This document shows, piece by piece, positions 26,480 to 36,649 of a stretch of 64,000 nucleotides of DNA (within the stretch, counting starts at the first letter, position 1; each line of letters opens with the position of its first letter). This DNA comes from Lachnospiraceae bacterium. GTDB lineage: Bacteria > Bacillota > Clostridia > Lachnospirales > Lachnospiraceae. Location of the stretch: the NCBI GenBank assembly GCA_017624495.1, contig JAGAMY010000039.1, positions 1 through 64,000 on the forward strand. The letters run 5' to 3'. A program made the translations under genes and the position numbers. The notes under the pieces are model-generated. The model searched no databases, had not been told where the DNA came from, and worked only from the letters and a program-made list of their open reading frames with translations.

Positions 26480-27778
26480 TTAAATTTTATGCAGATATTC
26501 TCTTACTTCCCATTCGGTTACCTGTGAACAGTAATTTTCCCATTCTGCTCTTTTCGCTGCTACATATTTTTCACTAATATGTTCTCCTAAAACATCCTTT
26601 ATATAGCTATCCTGTTTAAATGCTTCAATGGCTCTTCCTAAATTTCCCGGAAGGGATTCTTTTTGGCTTTCCTTTGCAACATCTATACCGGGAACAATCT
26701 TATTTTTTATTCCATCAAGACCTGCTGCAAGACACACGGCAAGACACAGATATGGATTTACTGCCGGGTCAGGGCAACGGAATTCTATTCGGGTATCCTC
26801 TCCTCTTGCTGCCGGAATCCGAACCAATGGACTGCGTTTTGTCGCTGACCAGTCGATATGCAGTGGTGCTTCAAATCCCGGAATCAAACGTTTATAGGAA
26901 TTTACCAACGGATTGGTAACCAGCGTCATACCCTTCATATGCTTTAAAATACCACCAATGAAATAATATGCCTCAAGACTTAAGCCTAATTCATCCTCTT
27001 TATCCACAAAGATATTTTTTCCATCCTTTGATAGAAACATTTTCATATGCATACCTGAGCCCTGCACACCTTCCTTAGGCTTTGGCATAAAGCTGGCAAA
27101 CAGACCATGACGTTTTGCAATGGTTTTTACGGCAAGTTTAAAAGTCATTATATTATCTGCTGTGGTGAGTGCTTCATCGTATTTAAAATCTATTTCATGC
27201 TGTGCAGGAGCAATTTCATGATGTGATGCTTCGATTTCAAATCCCATATCCTCTAGTGTCAACACCATATCTCTTCTGGCATTTTCCCCTAAATCCGTAG
27301 GACCTAAATCAAAATATCCTGCCCGCTCATGCGTAATCGTGGTAGGCAGACCATTTTCATCCCGGTGAAATAAGAAAAATTCACACTCCGGTCCTGCATG
27401 AAACTGATAGCCTAATTCTGCCGCCTGCGCAATTACACGTTTTAAAATATAGCGGGAATCTCCCAGAAATGGTGTACCATCCGGACGATAAATATCACAA
27501 ATAATTCTTGCTACCTTTCCCTGCTGTGGCCGCCATGGGAAAATCACAAAGGTATCTAAATCAGGATAAAGATACATATCCGATTCTTCTAAACGGACAA
27601 ATCCTTCTATGCACGAACCATCAAACATACATGCATTACTCAATGCTTTTTCTAACTGACTTGAGGTAATGGCTACATTTTTTAATGTACCAAACATATC
27701 GGTAAACTGAAGACGAATAAACTCCACATCTTCTTCCTCAACTAAGCGAATAATATCCTCTTTTGTGTATTTACTCAT
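26480..27778 (-). CDS. glnA: Glutamine synthetase, type I
   Basis: 432 residues, GSI-alpha size. Motifs include DGSCIEGF, the metal-site [22 protein letters not shown], the GSGMHMKM ammonium-site region and [17 protein letters not shown]. The adenylylation-site Tyr segment of GSI-beta is not seen, so control is probably by feedback and by the adjacent ANTAR protein. It makes glutamine from glutamate, ammonia and ATP. It lies 26 bases after hisA on the same strand. Confidence 0.96.
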   Translation of the reverse strand: MSKYTKEDIIRLVEEEDVEFIRLQFTDMFGTLKNVAITSSQLEKALSNACMFDGSCIEGFVRLEESDMYLYPDLDTFVIFPWRPQQGKVARIICDIYRPDGTPFLGDSRYILKRVIAQAAELGYQFHAGPECEFFLFHRDENGLPTTITHERAGYFDLGPTDLGENARRDMVLTLEDMGFEIEASHHEIAPAQHEIDFKYDEALTTADNIMTFKLAVKTIAKRHGLFASFMPKPKEGVQGSGMHMKMFLSKDGKNIFVDKEDELGLSLEAYYFIGGILKHMKGMTLVTNPLVNSYKRLIPGFEAPLHIDWSATKRSPLVRIPAARGEDTRIEFRCPDPAVNPYLCLAVCLAAGLDGIKNKIVPGIDVAKESQKESLPGNLGRAIEAFKQDSYIKDVLGEHISEKYVAAKRAEWENYCSQVTEWEVREYLHKI

Positions 27779-27804
27779 TCCGGCAATTCTCCTTTATCTA
27801 AACG

Positions 27805-28587
27805 TTATTTTGTCTGATTCACAAATTTCAGTACATCCTTATATGCCATACTGCCGCCAAACAAATCCAGAGCACTTCCTATCGTAACGTTTAACTTCCC
27901 TTTTCCGGCTTGTTTTAACTGCTCTAAATGTGCAAAGCTGCCCACTCCACCTGCATAAGTTACCGGGATTTTCCCCCAGTTTCCAAGCATTTCCGCAAGT
28001 GCTGTTTCTATACCGGAGGCTTTTCCTTCCACATCAACTGCATGAATCAAAAATTCATCCGCATAGCCCATCAAATAATCTAATAAGGCAAAGGATATTT
28101 TTTCTTCCGTAAATTTCTGCCAGCGGTCCGTTACAATGTAATAGTCACCATCTTTTTTTCTACAGCTTAAATCTAATACCAGATGCTCTTTCCCTACATT
28201 TTGTACAAGACGGTTTAAATTATCATAATTTATCTTTCCATTTGAAAAAACATAGGAGGTTACAATTACATGGCTGGCTCCTTCTGCTAAGAAATCTTCC
28301 GCATTTTCGGCATTTATACCACCACCAATCTGCAACCCTTTCGGATATGCATGCAGTGCACTTAAAGCCTGTTGTTTTGTAGCCTCATAATACTCACTGT
28401 CTATGGGATTTAACAATATAATATGCCCGCCTTTTATCTCATTTTTTTTATAAAAATCTGCATAAAACGCCCCATCCTGTTCTGAAACAAAATTTTCCTC
28501 TGCATGATTTCCTGCATCCTTTAAGCTACTTCCTACGATTTGTTTTACTTTTCCATTGTGAATATCTATACATGGACGAAATTCCAT
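27805..28587 (-). CDS. hisA: HisA, eukaryote-type ProFAR isomerase
   Basis: 260 residues with a TIM-barrel fold: FRPCIDIHNGKVKQIVG at the N-terminus, LQIGGGINAENA and VTYAGGVGS phosphate-binding loops. The pattern fits the eukaryotic HIS6-like branch of 5-ProFAR isomerases found in some Clostridia rather than the usual bacterial HisA. It catalyses the fourth step of histidine synthesis. It is not with other his genes; here it leads glnA, linking two glutamine-related steps (HisH/F uses glutamine). AGGAAACAG-type site upstream. Confidence 0.85.
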   Translation of the reverse strand: MEFRPCIDIHNGKVKQIVGSSLKDAGNHAEENFVSEQDGAFYADFYKKNEIKGGHIILLNPIDSEYYEATKQQALSALHAYPKGLQIGGGINAENAEDFLAEGASHVIVTSYVFSNGKINYDNLNRLVQNVGKEHLVLDLSCRKKDGDYYIVTDRWQKFTEEKISFALLDYLMGYADEFLIHAVDVEGKASGIETALAEMLGNWGKIPVTYAGGVGSFAHLEQLKQAGKGKLNVTIGSALDLFGGSMAYKDVLKFVNQTK

Positions 28588-28626
28588 TTCTGTTTCCTCC
28601 GTATCTAAACGTCTTCTATGTTATAA

Positions 28627-28664
28627 AACGACGAAGTCCACCTACGGTTGGAACTTCGTCGTTC
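28627..28664. terminator. Hairpin between the surface protein gene and hisA
   Basis: AACGACGAAGT and ACTTCGTCGTT arms (about 28627-28638 and 28653-28663) form an 11-bp stem, extended by an inner TCCA/TGGA. Short T tracts occur on both sides. This lies upstream of hisA and downstream of no plus-strand gene, so its use is uncertain; it could be in the hisA leader. Confidence 0.5.
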
Positions 28665-28706
28665 GGTTTTAGCATAGCATAAATACTCCGGCTTGAAAAG
28701 ATAAAA

Positions 28707-30770
28707 TTATATTTTTCGCTTGATAACCTTACTCCATTTACTGTAGTATTTCTTTCCATTTACCGTCTTATATGCTCGCACACGGAAATAATATTTTTTT
28801 CCAGCCTTTAGTTTTTTTATCGTGTATTTGTTCTTTTTATTTTTCTTAAGGGTAATTTTCTTTTTATTTTTTGTAAACTTTTTGTTTGTGGCATATTGTA
28901 TCTGGTATCCGGTGACTTTTTTATTTCGTTTCCACGATAGCTTCACTTTTCGATTACCGATTTTTTTGACCTTAAACTTTGTTGGTTTTTTAGGATTTTG
29001 AACTGTCGCTTTTGTATCATCCATAAAATCTTTCAAATGGATATTTGAAAGATTCGGATTTATGTTTGTCGTATTGTTTTGGGTGTCCTGTGTATTATCT
29101 GCAACAGAAGTCGGCGGTACGACAATCGGTGGCTGAATACCAATGTCTGTGCTGCCTTCCGGTCTGCCATCTATAATGTCAAAATATATCAATAGAAAAT
29201 TTAACATATTAACCGTCTCTTTAAACGTTGTTCCCAAGCCTTCTATCATTATCCAGCCTCTCTTTTCTCCCGGATAATTATTGCTGCCATAGGATACACT
29301 GTAATCTACACCTTCTGTTAAAATTCTACCCTTATAGCGGACTACCGGCACAGGATGAAGCATTTCTCCCACATAAACCTGTGGTTCAATCGGATCAACC
29401 GTACAATTGGTAAGATAATCACTGACATACACCTCTACCGTCTTTTTTAATAATGTGCCATTATCATGTAGACTCACAGTAATTGTTGTTTTTCCGACAT
29501 CCTTTGCTTCGACATAACATATATTTTTATCTGTCTCCGTAATTGAAACAATTGCATCATCCCCGGTTTCCCATACCACACCGGTAGTATTTGCATATGC
29601 TTCATCCGGCAAAATCTTTACATTTATATAATTTGTTTCTCCTACGGTCAGATACAATGTATCCGTATTCATCTCTATACTGTCTGCCGCACACAATATC
29701 ATGACATGCAGAATAATTTCATGACCACTTTCGTCCGTCCCCTTTAGTATTGCATTACCTCCGGCATAAGTAACCAGTTCACCATTTTTACTAACACTGC
29801 AAACATTTTTTTCTTCGTATGTACTTTCCTTAAAATATGTATCCGCACTTACCAGACTCCATGTCACACTTTCTGTCGTATCCTGTGGCATTTGCTGGTA
29901 TAGGGAATGTAAATAGTATCTATTTTTAAGTGAGCCGTCATCTGTGTAATTGATGGTGATATATTGTTCTGTACTGCCATCGGTGAAGGTAAGGGATGTG
30001 GCTGGGACGTTAATGAGGTCAACTGCCATCACCTCCTCACTATCAATATACCCCGTTTTATCTTTCAATCCTAACATAAGGATTTCTTTTAATTCTTCTG
30101 TTTTCACTAAATATCTTGTCCCAATAGACATTTCCCAGCATGCCCCATCAATATAGGATGCACTTAAAAAGGATGCTTTGATAATTATATCCATGGGCTG
30201 TTTACTTCTGGAAAAAGCAGCAGTCGCAATATAATTTACCGAATTTGGTATAACAACCTTTCTTAATTCTTTACAGCCATAAAAAGCATATGCTTGTATC
30301 GTTTTTACACCTGCTGGAACAACATAGCTTTCTCCTTTCTTTGCGGCAGGATAAGCTATCAGTTTGTCTCCATTATATAAAACTCCATCAACCGAATGAA
30401 ACCCATTTGCTGAATCATTGTCTACATAAATATCCTCTAGTGCATATGCTGTTATAAAAGCCCCAGCCATTACAGAATCTATTGTTTTCGGTAATGTTAC
30501 ACTTTTTAATGTATAGTCATTTAAAAATAATATAGTATGCGGTATACCTCTTACCACATAACCATCAATTTTTTCTGGTATTATTAAATCTACCGCATCT
30601 CCCAGATAACTGATTAAATACACTTCTCCATCTTGCAGCTCATATTTCCAATTTCCATCTTCACTGATATATTCCATATCAGCCACCGTCATACTTGATG
30701 CCCATGCAGGCGTAGCATAAACAAACATACATATAATCATACATATAATTAAAATAAATCTTTTTTTCAT
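28707..30770 (-). CDS. Secreted surface protein with BspA-like, Big2 and FN3 domains
   Basis: 687 residues. A signal peptide ends near residue 25 (AWASS). BspA-type leucine-rich repeats follow (about 60-220: repeated pattern of IP..V..I...AF..C..L). Big2-like domains span roughly 360-450, then comes a Pro/Thr/Asn-rich linker and a C-terminal fibronectin type III domain (about 595-687) extremely rich in Lys. No LPXTG or membrane anchor; the basic FN3 tail could hold it to anionic wall polymers. It is probably an adhesin or extracellular scaffold. It follows the 58-residue gene on the same strand. Confidence 0.82.
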   Translation of the reverse strand: MKKRFILIICMIICMFVYATPAWASSMTVADMEYISEDGNWKYELQDGEVYLISYLGDAVDLIIPEKIDGYVVRGIPHTILFLNDYTLKSVTLPKTIDSVMAGAFITAYALEDIYVDNDSANGFHSVDGVLYNGDKLIAYPAAKKGESYVVPAGVKTIQAYAFYGCKELRKVVIPNSVNYIATAAFSRSKQPMDIIIKASFLSASYIDGACWEMSIGTRYLVKTEELKEILMLGLKDKTGYIDSEEVMAVDLINVPATSLTFTDGSTEQYITINYTDDGSLKNRYYLHSLYQQMPQDTTESVTWSLVSADTYFKESTYEEKNVCSVSKNGELVTYAGGNAILKGTDESGHEIILHVMILCAADSIEMNTDTLYLTVGETNYINVKILPDEAYANTTGVVWETGDDAIVSITETDKNICYVEAKDVGKTTITVSLHDNGTLLKKTVEVYVSDYLTNCTVDPIEPQVYVGEMLHPVPVVRYKGRILTEGVDYSVSYGSNNYPGEKRGWIMIEGLGTTFKETVNMLNFLLIYFDIIDGRPEGSTDIGIQPPIVVPPTSVADNTQDTQNNTTNINPNLSNIHLKDFMDDTKATVQNPKKPTKFKVKKIGNRKVKLSWKRNKKVTGYQIQYATNKKFTKNKKKITLKKNKKNKYTIKKLKAGKKYYFRVRAYKTVNGKKYYSKWSKVIKRKI

Positions 30771-30791
30771 TTTCTGTCCCCTTAATTTTAC

Positions 30792-30829
30792 AAAAGGTGT
30801 ATCGCCTCACCAAAGACGTTACACCTTTA
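30792..30829 (-). terminator. Terminator after the 58-residue gene
   Basis: AAAGGTGTA and TACACCTTT arms (30793-30801 and 30820-30828) make a 9-bp stem; four U follow on the minus strand. Confidence 0.65.
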
Positions 30830-30836
30830 TTAAATA

Positions 30837-31013
30837 TTATTTCTTATATTTCTCTTCTAACATACCAATATCTGAAAAACCACAGGCATTTAATTGAAGT
30901 TTTAACACCTCTAATTCTTTGTCACATACACTTTCCTTATCATCACTATATTTTATTGACAACAATAAATTTACCCTATCTATTAATTCCCGAATCATTT
31001 CTTCTCTTGTCAT
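30837..31013 (-). CDS. Small hypothetical protein, 58 residues
   Basis: The ATG at 31013 is preceded by GGAGG with an eight-base gap; a longer start at 31028 has a poor site. The product is soluble, highly charged and predicted helical, with leucine/isoleucine heptad-like spacing (MIRELIDRVNLLLSI). Spo0E-type phosphatases were considered, but the SQELD signature is missing. It lies between the subtilase and the BspA-like protein and has its own terminator. Function unknown. Confidence 0.6.
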   Translation of the reverse strand: MTREEMIRELIDRVNLLLSIKYSDDKESVCDKELEVLKLQLNACGFSDIGMLEEKYKK

Positions 31014-31097
31014 TGTTTCACCCTCCATACTTACACCATCCTTTCATATGAGATATTCTTATTATATAAGAACTACAAAGGATATGTAAACCTTTTT

Positions 31098-34000
31098 TTA
31101 CTTTATTCTACAATGGGCAAATGCAGCTAAAAATTCACTTGATGACCCATTTATTCCATTTGTGTTCAGAAAATTTTGTGCCTGTACAATTTCTTCATGT
31201 GTAAACTTCCACACCTGCTCTGCATGATTCCATGTACCGCTCCCCGGCTTCTTTACAGATTCTACACCAAATGCCTGCTGCACTGGTGTAACGGTTGTAT
31301 ACTCTTCCCCTGTTTTTTCATTTGCAAGTACCTGTGCAAGCTTTGCAGCATATTCTCCGGTTCGCCAGACAGAATCTTCTGCAAGAGTATTTATGTATTT
31401 TTCAGAAATAAAACGTATATTTCCTGTCTCATACTTTTCTCCTGTGGCATCTGCTAAATACACAGTCACCTTTTTTGTTGTGGTATTTCCCACAGAATCT
31501 ATGGCGCAATAGGTTATTGTCATTGCCATTTCCGCCTCTGCACAAGTAAAATCACTTGCCTGATAATCTAAAAGTGTAAATTTTGTTTTCTTTACAACAT
31601 CTATTCCATTTTTTAGCTTTCCTTCTGGATTTGCTGTACTTTTTAATTCTTCATCCGTCGCTAAAGCCATATTCAAAAGATATTCTTCGGTTATACAGCC
31701 ACTCTGGGCATCTTCTAAGGTAAAATATAAATCACTGGCTGCGATTTGTGGAAATTCATCCCAGACAGCGTACATATTTATGTAAGGTAAATGCAATTCT
31801 TCTGTTGGATTTCCTTTTATGTTTGCTTTATCCTTTTCAAAATTTTCCTTTCCATCAGCAGGTAGCTTTTTTATCAGATGTAATGCGCTATACATCCCAT
31901 ACATTTCTGATGGAAAACCCACAGTCAAACCGCTTCCATTCCGATGTGCAGCAGCTTCTTTTGCATCTAAATAAATCCTGTGTAAATCTAGACTTCCATA
32001 TTCCATAGAATATATTTTTGCTTCCTTTTGAAAGACTTTCTCCCTATACATACTCCACCCCCGAAATCTACAGGGCACATCTTCCATATAAGGATTTCCA
32101 CTCTCGTCCGCAGCTTCTCCCGTTGCAATATCAATCGTTGGTTTCTCCACAGTCTTTACAAAATAATCCGCAGTCGTATTCGGCAATAAAGCAACTAAAT
32201 CTTTATCATTCGGATTAAAGGTATAACTGTCTGTTATACGTTCCACTTTATCCATATAATCGATGCCTTCGGTCTGCTCACTTCCAATATAGGTTACCAT
32301 AAAACCTGTATCCCACTGTGCATACAAAATGACATCTTCATCACTCGTAAATGTATAAGATTTTTTATCTTCGCTTAAAATGATTTCCTCATCACTTGAA
32401 ATTTCCGGCGTAAGACTATACCCTTTTAAACGATAAATATCTTTAAACGTGTCGTTGTTTATTACAATTGCTGCAAAGTCAATGGTTATATTCTTTCCCT
32501 TTTCTTTCCATATCACAGCAGGTACTTCTACCGGATTTTCTATGATATTTCCTTTTACATCTTTACTTAAAATTTCCACATCTTTTTCGGACAAATTATC
32601 TACAAATTGAATAGCATACATATTTTCCCAATTTGCATATACAGTATCATCTGCCGTAAAATACTTATATTTTCCTGCCTGTGCAATGTTTGCAATTAAA
32701 GAACCATCTGCTTTTATCATCTGATGCCCATTTCCGTTCTTCTTCGTATAATAGCCTAAAAACTTCTGTTTTCGTGTATGGTTAAGCAGCGTTTTATCCT
32801 CTACGGATTTTTCAGGCAATTGTATTTTATTCTCCTGAAACTGTTTTTTCGTATCTGCACTGCTGTAATATCCGGTATCATATTTCTGATATACAGCTAT
32901 CGTTCCCTCTTTATTTTTGTCCGCACCCTGATTATCTAATGTAATTGTATATACTGCTTTTTCCCATTTCGCATACAGTGTTACATTGTCTGAAACAGTC
33001 ATTGTACTACCTGCCTGAAAAATTTCTCCTGTTCCGTCTTTATGCAGAGTCCAACCACGCAGCGTATGCCCTGTTAATAGAGGCTGTACACTGCTGATTT
33101 TATATTCTGCTCCTGCAAAAACAGTTTCCGCCGCCGGCATATTCTGCGCACCTTTCATATCCGACACATATGTCACTGTATACTGCTTTCTTGGAATATC
33201 GATTTTTATATCATTTGCCATTTCAGAGGTATATGCACCCATACTTTTGTCTATAAAATATGTCGTATCATAGTAAAAAGCCGGTACTGCTGCGCCATAC
33301 GGATAATACCCATTCACATAATCCGTATAACCTGCCGGATATGTTCCATCTGCATTTTGATAGCGATAGGCTATGTGCTGATAATATTCAAAATCTTTCT
33401 GCCATGTCTGCCCATTGATATCCGTTCCTTTTCCGCAAAATACATCTATTTTATTACACTGATGATAACGGACTCCATTTACAATCCCATTGTTTATACC
33501 CATTATCCATTGCGCACCATAGCTATGGGCAAGCTGCGAAGCAACAATTTCATCGCTTTTCTTTACATCCAAAACAGCGAAACACTCACTGCAGGTTAAA
33601 TCTTTATATTTTTTTTGTATTCCCGGAGCTGAACAGGTAGCTAATACATATTCACCATTACTCCAGCGTTCAGGTTCTACCAAATATCCAACCGAAAATT
33701 CCAGCGTAAATACCTGATGATTCTTTTTTGTATTTCTTGCCTTTACATCCCCTTCACCTATCATCAAATGCACATTTGTTGTCTTTGTAGAAGCACAGTC
33801 ATTTGAACCTGTACTAAGACTCTTCTTTGTATAATCTGTTATTGTAGCATATGTCGTTCCTGTAGCTTTATCTTTTACTGCCTCTGCATCCGCTTTATAA
33901 AATCCTCCCGGTGCTAAATAGGTTTTGCTCCCAGGAATGAGTGCAGACTGCTTACTTACCTTTGCATGTGTTGGTTTTGTCACTGCAATTCCTTTCACAA

Positions 34001-35918
34001 AAACAGAATAATGAAAGGGCGTTGTTCCTGTATTATGTCCGTTATCATCACCACCTAAAAATCTGCCGTAAATTTCCATACCACTAAAATCAAAGGCTCC
34101 TGCATTTGTAGCAGAAATGGTTGTCGTATACTTATCCGCAGGCTGTCCACCACTTTGTTTTAATCTGACAGTGGCTTTTGTCCCATCTGCTGATGTGTTC
34201 ACATAGCAGTAATCCTCTGAAAAACTTGGTGCCCAACATGGCTGATTAGCTCCATACTGTCCAAACTTATTACTGTCTGTCCAGTTTCCATTTGTATCTT
34301 TCACTGCCTGTATGGTATATTCATCAAAAAATTTGCTATACAGATATTCCTTCAATGTTCCATGAAAACGGTCTGTTTCTTTTAATTTTGGATCATATAC
34401 CACCGCTGTATGCGTATGATTATACAAAATATCTTCCCTGCCAAGCAGCTCTGTTTTCTCCGTTTCTGACAAGTTATCTAAAAACCGTTTCTGATATATT
34501 TCCTCTGTCTGGCTTATCAGTTCATTTAATGCCTCTACAGACATGTTTTTCCAATCACAGGTTAAAAGCTCCGGTAAATTTACATCTGTTTTATCTTCAA
34601 TTTTTCCTTCGATACTCTCTAAACTTAACAGACCTGCACCAAAATATGTATCTTTGCCCGGTTCTCCAAGGTCTTCTGCCCTTTTTTCTAATTCTGCCAA
34701 CAAATCAGCATACGAAATCCCGGCATTTGCTGTTTTTATAGATGCCATTACAGCAGATGTAATGGCCGCAGATACAGATGTTCCTGAAACAGTAACTACA
34801 CTGTTATTCATTCCCCTTATATCTAAAGAACCGTTTGCTGAAAAGTCCACACTTGTGCCATGATTAGAATAGCTATCTAATGTCTTATCTGCATTAACCG
34901 CAGAAACTACAATGGCATTTTCTACGTTTGCCGGAACATAATTTTGCGTATCTTCATTATTATTTCCGGCAGCGACCACCACTGCGATTCCTTTACCAGT
35001 CGCTTCATCAATAGCTTTTTTTACAATGCCATCATCTGTAGGCTTATAGGCACTCATACTGATATTAATAATATCTGCTCCGTTCTCTATCGCATAGCAA
35101 AGCGCAAGATACAGCTTTAAAGAGGAGGAACGTCCATTTGCATCCGCCACCTTTATCGGCATGATTTTTACAGACTCTTTTGTATTGTCCAAAATAATAT
35201 TTGCCATTGCCGTTCCATGTCCGTTTGCATCCTGTATCGTATCCGAACCTGTAAAATCCACACCGGATAAGATTCTGTTTTCACCACATCCAGCAGTATC
35301 ATAGCCACTATCAATGACTGCCACTGTCACATCCGACTTTATCTGTGTATCGACATTTCCGCTTACTTCCCTTTCTTTTGCTGTCAACTTTGGTATAACA
35401 TTCTCTTCTGCCACAGATATCATCACATCCGGTTCTACTGTCAGATAGGGAATTGTCTGTAAATACTCATAAGCTGCCTTTGTGGCTTCTTCTGTTTCAT
35501 AGAACAAAACAAACATCTGCGCATATCCCTGAATAACATGTATTGCCCCCTTTGTATCAAATCCCTCTGCACTTTGTACAATGAGACATTTATTCTGCCA
35601 GAGATTCTTTTCATCTGTTTTTAAGCCCTTTGCTTTCTCCAGAGTATCTGATGTCAGATTTTCCACTGCAGAAGTAAAAGAAGATAAATCCGTCACTTCC
35701 ATTACCTGTGTTTTTTGTTCCACAGGAATTTCTATCAAATCAGTTTTTCTCTCTCTTTTTTTCTCATTAACATTCTCATCATGCTCAAGTTTTTTCCTGT
35801 TTTCCTGTTTAATTACTTCCCTTTTGGGCTCCTCCGCAGCTACTCTGCACATGGGTATGGATGTAAAAACCAACATACAAACCATAAGCATTGCCAATAT
35901 TTTATATGTCCACTTCAT
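31098..35918 (-). CDS. Giant secreted subtilase with InlB-type repeats
   Basis: 1606 residues from the ATG at 35918 (GGAGGG upstream; a longer frame to 35963 lacks a site). Signal peptide to about residue 28. An I9-like propeptide region is followed by an S8 catalytic domain with Asp203 (VIDSG), His234 (NGHGT) and Ser381 (GTSVSAA). The long C-terminal part contains InlB/Listeria-Bacteroides-type repeats (GYxxxGW class; first clear copy about 912-990, the next about 990-1075, further irregular ones after). No LPXTG, wall-binding or membrane segment at the C-terminus. It is the last gene of the Tad/Flp-like operon, 25 bases after a pseudopilin gene that carries a similar repeat, so it may be displayed or released by that machine. 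Confidence 0.87.
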   Translation of the reverse strand: MKWTYKILAMLMVCMLVFTSIPMCRVAAEEPKREVIKQENRKKLEHDENVNEKKRERKTDLIEIPVEQKTQVMEVTDLSSFTSAVENLTSDTLEKAKGLKTDEKNLWQNKCLIVQSAEGFDTKGAIHVIQGYAQMFVLFYETEEATKAAYEYLQTIPYLTVEPDVMISVAEENVIPKLTAKEREVSGNVDTQIKSDVTVAVIDSGYDTAGCGENRILSGVDFTGSDTIQDANGHGTAMANIILDNTKESVKIMPIKVADANGRSSSLKLYLALCYAIENGADIINISMSAYKPTDDGIVKKAIDEATGKGIAVVVAAGNNNEDTQNYVPANVENAIVVSAVNADKTLDSYSNHGTSVDFSANGSLDIRGMNNSVVTVSGTSVSAAITSAVMASIKTANAGISYADLLAELEKRAEDLGEPGKDTYFGAGLLSLESIEGKIEDKTDVNLPELLTCDWKNMSVEALNELISQTEEIYQKRFLDNLSETEKTELLGREDILYNHTHTAVVYDPKLKETDRFHGTLKEYLYSKFFDEYTIQAVKDTNGNWTDSNKFGQYGANQPCWAPSFSEDYCYVNTSADGTKATVRLKQSGGQPADKYTTTISATNAGAFDFSGMEIYGRFLGGDDNGHNTGTTPFHYSVFVKGIAVTKPTHAKVSKQSALIPGSKTYLAPGGFYKADAEAVKDKATGTTYATITDYTKKSLSTGSNDCASTKTTNVHLMIGEGDVKARNTKKNHQVFTLEFSVGYLVEPERWSNGEYVLATCSAPGIQKKYKDLTCSECFAVLDVKKSDEIVASQLAHSYGAQWIMGINNGIVNGVRYHQCNKIDVFCGKGTDINGQTWQKDFEYYQHIAYRYQNADGTYPAGYTDYVNGYYPYGAAVPAFYYDTTYFIDKSMGAYTSEMANDIKIDIPRKQYTVTYVSDMKGAQNMPAAETVFAGAEYKISSVQPLLTGHTLRGWTLHKDGTGEIFQAGSTMTVSDNVTLYAKWEKAVYTITLDNQGADKNKEGTIAVYQKYDTGYYSSADTKKQFQENKIQLPEKSVEDKTLLNHTRKQKFLGYYTKKNGNGHQMIKADGSLIANIAQAGKYKYFTADDTVYANWENMYAIQFVDNLSEKDVEILSKDVKGNIIENPVEVPAVIWKEKGKNITIDFAAIVINNDTFKDIYRLKGYSLTPEISSDEEIILSEDKKSYTFTSDEDVILYAQWDTGFMVTYIGSEQTEGIDYMDKVERITDSYTFNPNDKDLVALLPNTTADYFVKTVEKPTIDIATGEAADESGNPYMEDVPCRFRGWSMYREKVFQKEAKIYSMEYGSLDLHRIYLDAKEAAAHRNGSGLTVGFPSEMYGMYSALHLIKKLPADGKENFEKDKANIKGNPTEELHLPYINMYAVWDEFPQIAASDLYFTLEDAQSGCITEEYLLNMALATDEELKSTANPEGKLKNGIDVVKKTKFTLLDYQASDFTCAEAEMAMTITYCAIDSVGNTTTKKVTVYLADATGEKYETGNIRFISEKYINTLAEDSVWRTGEYAAKLAQVLANEKTGEEYTTVTPVQQAFGVESVKKPGSGTWNHAEQVWKFTHEEIVQAQNFLNTNGINGSSSEFLAAFAHCRIK

Positions 35919-35943
35919 TTCTATCCCTCCTACATTTTTTACT

Positions 35944-36600
35944 TTATGGAGAAAATACCGCAAGCATTTTTGTATCCGCTGTCACTGCATATGCTTCTCC
36001 CGATGCTGCAATTACCTGTCTGCTCCCATTTTCTCCGCTCACAGATACACTTTCTGCCTTTCCTGTGGCATCGCCTTCAACAAACCGCCAATGCGAAAAT
36101 GTTTTCCCCTCTTTCTCCGGCGGCAATGGAATTGTACAAAAGGTATCTTTTAGAACGGTATACTCTTTATACAATTCATCATCCCCAAGATAAAAACTCA
36201 CCGTTTTATATTCTTTTTCGATTTCCTGCGGTTTATCTAAAATAACCGTCCGCACCTTAGATACCGTACCATCTTTTCCATTGGGATGTTTAAAATTTTC
36301 TACAATTTCCACGGACAAGATTCCCATTTCTTCATCTGCTTCCAGTACAGAAACCGTCACATCTGAAGTACTATTTAATTGTCTAAGAAGTAATTGTAAA
36401 AAATCTGCCACAAATTCATTCGAATTACTAACCCCATAGCTCTTCTCTTTTAATACATCCTCCATGGCTGTATCTACGGCTTCTGCTAATGTATGGTCTG
36501 CTTCTGTCTGACGCAAATTTCTGCCATAAATCGTCATTACAATCATGAAAATACATGTAAGCATAAACGTACATATCATGCCATATACTATCTGCTTCAT
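35944..36600 (-). CDS. TadE-like pseudopilin with C-terminal InlB-like repeat
   Basis: 218 residues from the ATG at 36600 (GGAGG four bases before). One N-terminal hydrophobic helix (about 4-27) is followed by an exported domain. The last 80 residues show the InlB-type repeat pattern: a beta strand (SFYLGDD), a TV-x4-F-x2-IPLPP segment and GKTFSHW. The N-terminal half resembles TadE/TadG minor pseudopilins of Tad systems. It links the pilus-like operon to the downstream subtilase, which bears related repeats. Assignment is structural, by pattern only. Confidence 0.6.
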   Translation of the reverse strand: MKQIVYGMICTFMLTCIFMIVMTIYGRNLRQTEADHTLAEAVDTAMEDVLKEKSYGVSNSNEFVADFLQLLLRQLNSTSDVTVSVLEADEEMGILSVEIVENFKHPNGKDGTVSKVRTVILDKPQEIEKEYKTVSFYLGDDELYKEYTVLKDTFCTIPLPPEKEGKTFSHWRFVEGDATGKAESVSVSGENGSRQVIAASGEAYAVTADTKMLAVFSP

Positions 36601-36649
36601 TTTGCCTCCCACTGCGCATATGCTGCGCCATAATTTCAAAAATATCCTT

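Noticed and set aside
30837..31013. Spo0E-like aspartyl phosphatase
   Set aside because: Size and helix pattern are similar, but the SQELD signature is missing, so it stays hypothetical.
35581..36245. Overlapping plus-strand open frames of 176-190 codons
   Set aside because: They lie antisense to the signal peptide region of the subtilase and to the pseudopilin, are rich in Phe/Ser/Cys/Leu as expected for shadow frames, and lack ribosome sites.
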